Shown: piece by piece, positions 33,707-36,990 of the stretch
Numbering within the stretch: the stretch's first letter is position 1
Layout: every line of letters starts with the position of its first letter
Assembly: GCA_003557865.1 (NCBI GenBank)
Contig: PWNK01000014.1
Span: 1 to 36,990 of the forward strand
Origin: Desulfonatronovibrio sp.
Lineage (GTDB): Bacteria; Desulfobacterota; Desulfovibrionia; Desulfovibrionales; Desulfonatronovibrionaceae
Direction of reading: 5' to 3'
Length of the DNA: 36,990 nt
Notes under the pieces: model-generated
Told to the model about the DNA's origin: nothing
Database searches by the model: none
What the model saw: only the letters and a program-made list of their open reading frames with translations
Translations under genes and position numbers: made by a program

Positions 33707-33982
33707 ATGATTGTATTTATTGGAAAAGACAAACCGGATGGACTGGAAACAAGGTCCGCCAACCGGGACAGGCACCTGGCAGCCATGAAAGAGCTAAACG
33801 ACAGGGGCATGATTCATTTTGCCGGCCCGTTTGTTGATGACAGCGGGAATATGTGCGGAAGCCTGATAATCTTTGATACCGACGATATCAGGGCGGTAGA
33901 GGATATCATGGCCAGAGACCCGTATGTGCTGGCTGGACTGTTTCAGGACAGTGAGATATCCAGGGTGAAAAAAGTGCTTTGA
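33707..33982 (+). CDS. YciI-like protein
   Basis: A 91-residue YciI-family protein (dimeric alpha-beta barrel). Typical features are RDRHLAAMKELNDRGMIHFAGPF with a central His-Asp-type pair, CGSLIIFDTDD, and a C-terminal DPYVLAGLFQDSEISRV. Family roles vary; some are hydrolases or dehalogenase-like, so no specific function is assigned. The ATG has AAGGT upstream. It is the last gene before the tRNA. Confidence 0.85.
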   Translation: MIVFIGKDKPDGLETRSANRDRHLAAMKELNDRGMIHFAGPFVDDSGNMCGSLIIFDTDDIRAVEDIMARDPYVLAGLFQDSEISRVKKVL

Positions 33983-34000
33983 GCACGGCCTTATTATCTC

Positions 34001-34027
34001 TTGCAATCTGGAACATCCGGGGATAAT
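34001..34027 (+). promoter_or_regulatory. Candidate tRNA promoter
   Basis: TTGCAA (34001-34006) and GATAAT (34022-34027) upstream of the tRNA, with a spacer of 15 bases. The tRNA starts 36 bases after the -10 box. Confidence 0.35.
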
Positions 34028-34062
34028 CTGGAAATCTTAGTGTCCTGCCTGAACGTTGAACT

Positions 34063-34138
34063 GGGGGCGTAGCTCAGCTGGGAGAGCGCAGCCTTCGCAA
34101 GGCTGAGGTAGTGGGTTCAAGTCCCATCGCCTCCACCA
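34063..34138 (+). tRNA. tRNA-Ala (anticodon CGC)
   Basis: A complete 76-base cloverleaf with encoded CCA. The acceptor stem GGGGGCG pairs with CGCCTCC and has the G3-U70 wobble that identifies alanine tRNAs. The anticodon loop TTCGCAA gives CGC, reading GCG codons. The T-arm has GTGGG/CCCAT with TTCAAGT. There is no intron or unusual feature. It is followed by AT-rich DNA and a lone VapC gene, a position typical of tRNA-linked insertions. Confidence 0.97.
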
Positions 34139-34173
34139 GAAACCTATATTAGACGGGCATTAACAGGTGGTCA

Positions 34174-34224
34174 ATATTTCTATTATACCATAAGTTACAC
34201 CATTAAAAAATGATATAGAAATAT
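34174..34224. other. AT-rich inverted repeat after the tRNA
   Basis: ATATTTCTAT (34174-34183) and ATAGAAATAT (34215-34224) are perfect 10-bp complements with a 31-base loop, followed by a short T-run. It could be a weak terminator or part of a degraded insertion. The rest of 34139-34338 shows no gene and is markedly AT-rich. Confidence 0.4.
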
Positions 34225-34338
34225 ATTTTTATCCTTCCGCAGACACTGCAAAAACTGGAATAAGTTATTCTTTCCTCAGCCTCACTTAAACAAAATCTTA
34301 TACCCTATACGCTGCCAAACCCCTCTCATTGCCCTTGT

Positions 34339-34362
34339 CGAGGCTGCTACGGCCTCGTTTTT
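34339..34362 (+). terminator. Rho-independent terminator just upstream of vapC
   Basis: CGAGGC (34339-34344) pairs with GCCTCG (34352-34357), loop TGCTACG, followed by five T. It lies 8 bases before the GTG start of vapC, where an antitoxin gene would normally end. Confidence 0.6.
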
Positions 34363-34370
34363 CCTGAGTT

Positions 34371-34763
34371 GTGCTTGACACCAATATTTGCATATACCTC
34401 ATAAAGAAGCGTCCTTTAGCAGCTCTTGAACGATTCAGGCAATATTCTCCAAAGGATGCGGCGATTTCTACAATTACCTTGCTTGAGCTTCAATATGGGA
34501 TTGAAAAGAGCCAATCCCGGAAGCGTTCAGAGCATGCTCTGGCCAAATTTATTTTGCCGCTGAATATCATTGATTTTGATCGTTCCAGTGCTGTGGAAGC
34601 CGCAATTATTCGTGTCCAACTGGAAAAGAAAGGAATGCCGATTGGACCTTATGATCTGCTCATGGCAGGTTTGGCCAGGTCACGGAATATGACACTGGTG
34701 ACCAACAATATCAAAGAATTTGATAGAGTTGATGATTTAGATGTTGAAAACTGGCTGGCTTAA
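34371..34763 (+). CDS. VapC-family PIN-domain toxin (orphan)
   Basis: A PIN-domain ribonuclease, the toxin of VapBC modules, which cleaves tRNA or rRNA. The 130 residues keep the acidic active site: LDTN (first Asp), LLELQYG (Glu), IGPYDLLMAG (Asp), and a C-terminal TNNIKEFDRV. The frame is closed by a TGA two codons before the GTG start, so the N-terminus lacks about three residues of the usual M-x-x-LDTN. No VapB-like gene precedes it; a terminator hairpin sits there instead. Codons and surrounding DNA are more AT-rich than the neighbours, which suggests acquisition beside the tRNA. It may be an intact orphan or a decaying remnant. Confidence 0.85.
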   Translation: MLDTNICIYLIKKRPLAALERFRQYSPKDAAISTITLLELQYGIEKSQSRKRSEHALAKFILPLNIIDFDRSSAVEAAIIRVQLEKKGMPIGPYDLLMAGLARSRNMTLVTNNIKEFDRVDDLDVENWLA

Positions 34764-34983
34764 CGTCCTCTCCTCCGCATGTGTCAGGATAGATGTCGCC
34801 TTGGATGAAATTCAGGGAGGGCCAAGAGAAGTCCCCTCGTTGGGCATCTCGCGAAAGGTATAGGGGCTGTTGCCACAGCTGCAAACGAGCCTGGTCCAGA
34901 GCCCCAAATTGCTGCAAGTAATTACAAAAAAAATCGTTACAGCCTTAAGGAACTGCAATTTATCCAACGGGTTTTGGTTGGGA
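34764..34983. other. Intergenic region with no recognised gene
   Basis: 220 bases between vapC and the hemerythrin gene. Two short minus-strand frames cross it, but neither has a ribosome site or a recognised family. It may be leftover DNA from the insertion next to the tRNA. The right part holds the hemerythrin terminator. Confidence 0.5.
34926..34958 (-). terminator. Probable terminator of the bacteriohemerythrin gene
   Basis: On the minus strand, TTGCAG and CTGTAA form a six-pair stem (one G-U pair) with a ten-base loop, followed by CGA and a run of eight T. Confidence 0.55.
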
Positions 34984-35454
34984 TCAATCCTGGGGATTAT
35001 TCTGGTCTTCTCCTGATTCAGTTTGGTTGTCTTCAATTTCCATCATTCTTCTCCTTTCTTTTTCCCGGATAAAATCCCTGATATCCATGTCAACTCTGAG
35101 AATATGGTTTAACAGCCACTCCCTGAGGAACTCCAGCAGCATCTGGGGGGTCACTGTGCGATGTTTGTAGATGTCGCGCTGGAATTTTTTGACCTTGTCC
35201 ACAAGCTCTTTATGGTCCTGCTGATGTTTGGCTAGTCCGGGATACCTGATTTCTTGCATAAAGGCCTCCTCATCATGGAAATGATAAACCGTGTATTCCC
35301 TGAGTTTTGTAAGCAGGGGGCGAACAGTTTCTTCACCTTCGCCTTGGTCAATCTTGGCCAGAAGTTCATTAACCAGGTCCACCATATGACGGTGCATATT
35401 ATCTATTCGACTGACGTCCAGATTAAGATTTTTATGCCAGGATATCTTTTTCAA
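34984..35454 (-). CDS. Bacteriohemerythrin
   Basis: A soluble diiron oxygen-binding protein of ~156 residues; in anaerobes it is thought to carry or sense oxygen. The four-helix pattern is complete: ISWHKNLNLDVSRIDNMHRHMVDLVN, YHFHDEEAFMQEIRYPGLAKHQQDHKELV and WLLNHILRVDMDIRDFI, which supply the His and acidic iron ligands. The tail is acidic and disordered (about 135-156). The track starts at ATG 35466, but that ATG is part of a perfect ribosome site (GGAGGG) for a TTG at 35454, which starts right before the first helix and is preferred here. It is probably monocistronic. Confidence 0.88.
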   Translation of the reverse strand: MKKISWHKNLNLDVSRIDNMHRHMVDLVNELLAKIDQGEGEETVRPLLTKLREYTVYHFHDEEAFMQEIRYPGLAKHQQDHKELVDKVKKFQRDIYKHRTVTPQMLLEFLREWLLNHILRVDMDIRDFIREKERRRMMEIEDNQTESGEDQNNPQD

Positions 35455-35466
35455 CTTACCCTCCAT

Positions 35467-35782
35467 AAAATTGACCGGGTACCAGCAAAGCCGGAAAATA
35501 ATGATTAATAATGCCGTAAGGCCTGATAAGTATTAAGGGAAAAGCAATTATTCACCATGGTGTAAGGTCAGCCCCTGTCCTGATTGATTTCTCTTCTGCT
35601 GGAAACCGGCGTGAGCCAAAATCATTAATATGTTCATATTGCCTGGAGACCTTATTAATTTACATGATTCCAGCTATCGTGCTTAGGGTCGTTCAGTCAG
35701 TCAGGAATGCGAAAAACCAAACAGGACAGGGTCGTTGCTAAAAGAAATATAGTGGAAAATAGACACGGGAAAAATCAGAAAA
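35467..35782. other. Intergenic region upstream of bacteriohemerythrin
   Basis: 316 bases with no gene. It contains the palindrome CACCATGGTG near 35555 and AT-rich stretches, and must hold the hemerythrin promoter, though no clear -35/-10 pair was found. Confidence 0.5.
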
Positions 35783-36685
35783 TCAACCCGCAGTCAAACG
35801 GTTTCTTCCAGATTGTTTGCTGTCGTACAGAAGCCCGTCAGCCCTCTTGATCAGGCTTTCAGCGGTATCGTCTTTTCTGATGATTGTGGCTCCAACTGAA
35901 ATTGTTACCTGCAGCTTCTGATTGTCATGAATAATATATGAATTTTCTATCAATCGGCAGACCCTGTTGCCTTGGGACACAAGGTTTTTTTCATCAATGT
36001 TGCGAATAATCCCCATAAACTCTTCACCGCCCCAGCGGCCATAAACATCAAAGGGTCTGGCGTTGGATACAAAAGTATCGGCCGCAAATTTTAGAACCCT
36101 GTCACCAATGTCATGTCCATAAGTGTCATTAACCTTTTTAAAATGATCAATATCTATGAGCAGGATGCCAAATGAAACATTAAACCGCTTGTTTTCTTCG
36201 AATCTGTTGGCAAGTTCTCTCTGGATAAAGTTTCTGTTTGCCAATTGAGTGAGATTGTCCAGCAGGGCCAGCTTTTCGAGCTCTTTTATCCGTAAATCAT
36301 TAGCAACCCGGCTTGAAATATCTGAAAACATTTCCACACCACCGATAATATTGCCCTGCTTATCGGTTATTGCCCTTACGCTTATGGATACAGGAACTCG
36401 ATGACCGTCCTTATGATGAAGAAAAACCTCGGCTTCCCGGAAATTTCCGTCGTCTATGGTTTCTGCAAGCGGGCAGTATCCTAAACAAAGGCTTTTTCCC
36501 TGGGCGTCAACGTGGGTCAGGATATTGTCGGAACATGATCTGCCCACAACTTCAGCTGCAGAGAACCCCGAAATATGCTCAGCGGCTTTGTTCCAGTAGG
36601 TAATAACCCGGTCCTGATCAACAAAGTAAATTCCCTCTCTGAGGCTATCAATGATTTTTCGGTAAGTGTTGATTTCCAGGCGCAT
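35783..36685 (-). CDS. PAS-GGDEF diguanylate cyclase
   Basis: A 300-residue cytoplasmic sensor. Residues about 5-125 form a PAS domain with its C-terminal cap (DSLREGIYFVDQDRVITYWN, GHRVPVSISVRAI). Residues about 140-300 form a GGDEF domain with an intact active site (RWGGEEF) and a complete inhibitory I-site (RPFD five residues before it). A CXXXC-type pair, LCLGYC, in the PAS region might bind a cofactor (inference). It should make c-di-GMP under feedback control. The ATG at 36685 has GGGAG upstream. There is no neighbour on the same transcript except possibly hemerythrin, 316 bases downstream. Confidence 0.93.
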   Translation of the reverse strand: MRLEINTYRKIIDSLREGIYFVDQDRVITYWNKAAEHISGFSAAEVVGRSCSDNILTHVDAQGKSLCLGYCPLAETIDDGNFREAEVFLHHKDGHRVPVSISVRAITDKQGNIIGGVEMFSDISSRVANDLRIKELEKLALLDNLTQLANRNFIQRELANRFEENKRFNVSFGILLIDIDHFKKVNDTYGHDIGDRVLKFAADTFVSNARPFDVYGRWGGEEFMGIIRNIDEKNLVSQGNRVCRLIENSYIIHDNQKLQVTISVGATIIRKDDTAESLIKRADGLLYDSKQSGRNRLTAG

Positions 36686-36755
36686 AATAATCTCCCAGGC
36701 TTTTTCAAATATAATTCTTCACTTGAGAGTCAAAAGTTAAAGGTCAAAGGTTCAC

Positions 36756-36787
36756 CCGGTTAAACCACGCTTAAGCGTGAATGCCGG
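36756..36787. promoter_or_regulatory. Palindromic site upstream of the PAS-GGDEF gene
   Basis: A perfect 14-bp palindrome CACGCTTAAGCGTG (36766-36779) sits between outer CCGG repeats (36756-36759 and 36784-36787). It lies about 80 bases upstream of the gene's start on the minus strand. It may be an operator or a transcript hairpin. Confidence 0.35.
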
Positions 36788-36892
36788 AGGCAGTGTTAAC
36801 TGTTTAAAAAATAAAGATAAAGAAATCAAAGACTTAAATTAGCCAAGAGTAACTTCTCAATAGTTCCCTGCAATGGAACCAAAAGAAAACAC

Positions 36893-36920
36893 CTGGACCC
36901 CGGCCTGCGCCGGGGTAACG
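36893..36920 (+). repeat. REP-like repeat, left copy
   Basis: A 28-base unit, CTGGACCCCGGC then CTGC then GCCGGGG and TAACG, itself a hairpin with a CCCCGGC/GCCGGGG stem. It matches the reverse complement of the right copy at 27 of 28 positions. Confidence 0.85.
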
Positions 36921-36953
36921 ACCGAGAGAACTCGCCAACGCGGCACTCCATTC

Positions 36954-36981
36954 CGTCACCCCGGCGCAGGCCGGGGTCCAG
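36954..36981 (-). repeat. REP-like repeat, right copy
   Basis: The inverted partner of the left copy, 33 bases away; the two together form a large cruciform-like structure. Paired, inverted REP-like units of this kind are common intergenic repeats in proteobacteria. Confidence 0.85.
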
Positions 36982-36990
36982 ACAACACGA

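Noticed and set aside
34711-34917. Minus-strand 68-codon frame after vapC
   Set aside because: It overlaps the vapC end on the opposite strand and has no ribosome site or recognised family.
1-36990. CRISPR arrays, prophage genes, intact insertion sequences
   Set aside because: No regularly spaced repeats, phage structural genes or transposase genes were found on either strand.

Overview
The window looks like an ordinary chromosomal segment of an anaerobic, sulfate-reducing-type member of Desulfobacterota, most likely Desulfovibrionales. The evidence is a class III (c3-type) cytochrome, AhbB of the siroheme-dependent alternative haem route next to hemL, menaquinone genes of the futalosine route (mqnB, mqnD) with menG/ubiE, an FmdE/MoeA-like molybdopterin protein, bacteriohemerythrin, and many HDOD and GGDEF proteins. 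Genus and species cannot be fixed from the sequence alone. Most genes lie on the minus strand in long, tightly packed operons.

Layout. 1-1183: amino-acid ABC transporter (ATPase, then the start of the binding protein, cut by the window edge). 1290-3292: an FmdE/MoeA-like gene with its own promoter and a long structured leader that resembles a molybdenum/tungsten-cofactor riboswitch; a 148-bp MITE-like element with an 8-bp target duplication sits inside that leader. 3432-4396 (+): DciA-like protein and a small Rho-N-like coiled-coil protein, ending in a terminator. 4395-6936: HDOD protein, a TrmO/class II aldolase fusion, and a small unknown protein. 7087-13550 (-): polyprenyl synthase, HDOD-PAS-GGDEF protein and purL. 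13845-16748 (-): small MucR-N-like protein, menG, mqnB and mqnD, with a DUF2065 gene on the other strand. 16947-18338: acidic coiled-coil protein. 18500-22105 (-): xerC, ahbB, hemL and a c3-like cytochrome that lacks one haem histidine. 22077-26351 (-): CpoB-like lipoprotein, dprA, small signalling domain, HDOD, and receiver-GGDEF. 26666-27601 (+): unknown membrane protein. 27576-32108 (-): rlmE, yebC, ruvC, ruvA, ruvB, thyX. 32169-33982 (+): CgeB-like glycosyltransferase and YciI-like protein. 34063-34763: tRNA-Ala(CGC) followed by an orphan VapC in AT-rich DNA. 34984-36685 (-): bacteriohemerythrin and PAS-GGDEF. The right end carries an inverted pair of REP-like repeats.

Functionally the window links respiratory cofactor supply (menaquinone side chain, head group and methylation; haem; a multihaem cytochrome; molybdopterin) with DNA processing (RuvABC, XerC, DprA, DciA) and an unusual density of second-messenger signalling (three HDOD and three GGDEF domains). 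No CRISPR array, prophage, intact insertion sequence or obvious defence island was seen. The most interesting items are the MITE in the putative riboswitch leader, the TrmO-aldolase fusion, the cytochrome with a His-to-Asp change at a haem site, the same small domain occurring both fused to and separate from HDOD, and the tRNA-adjacent orphan toxin.
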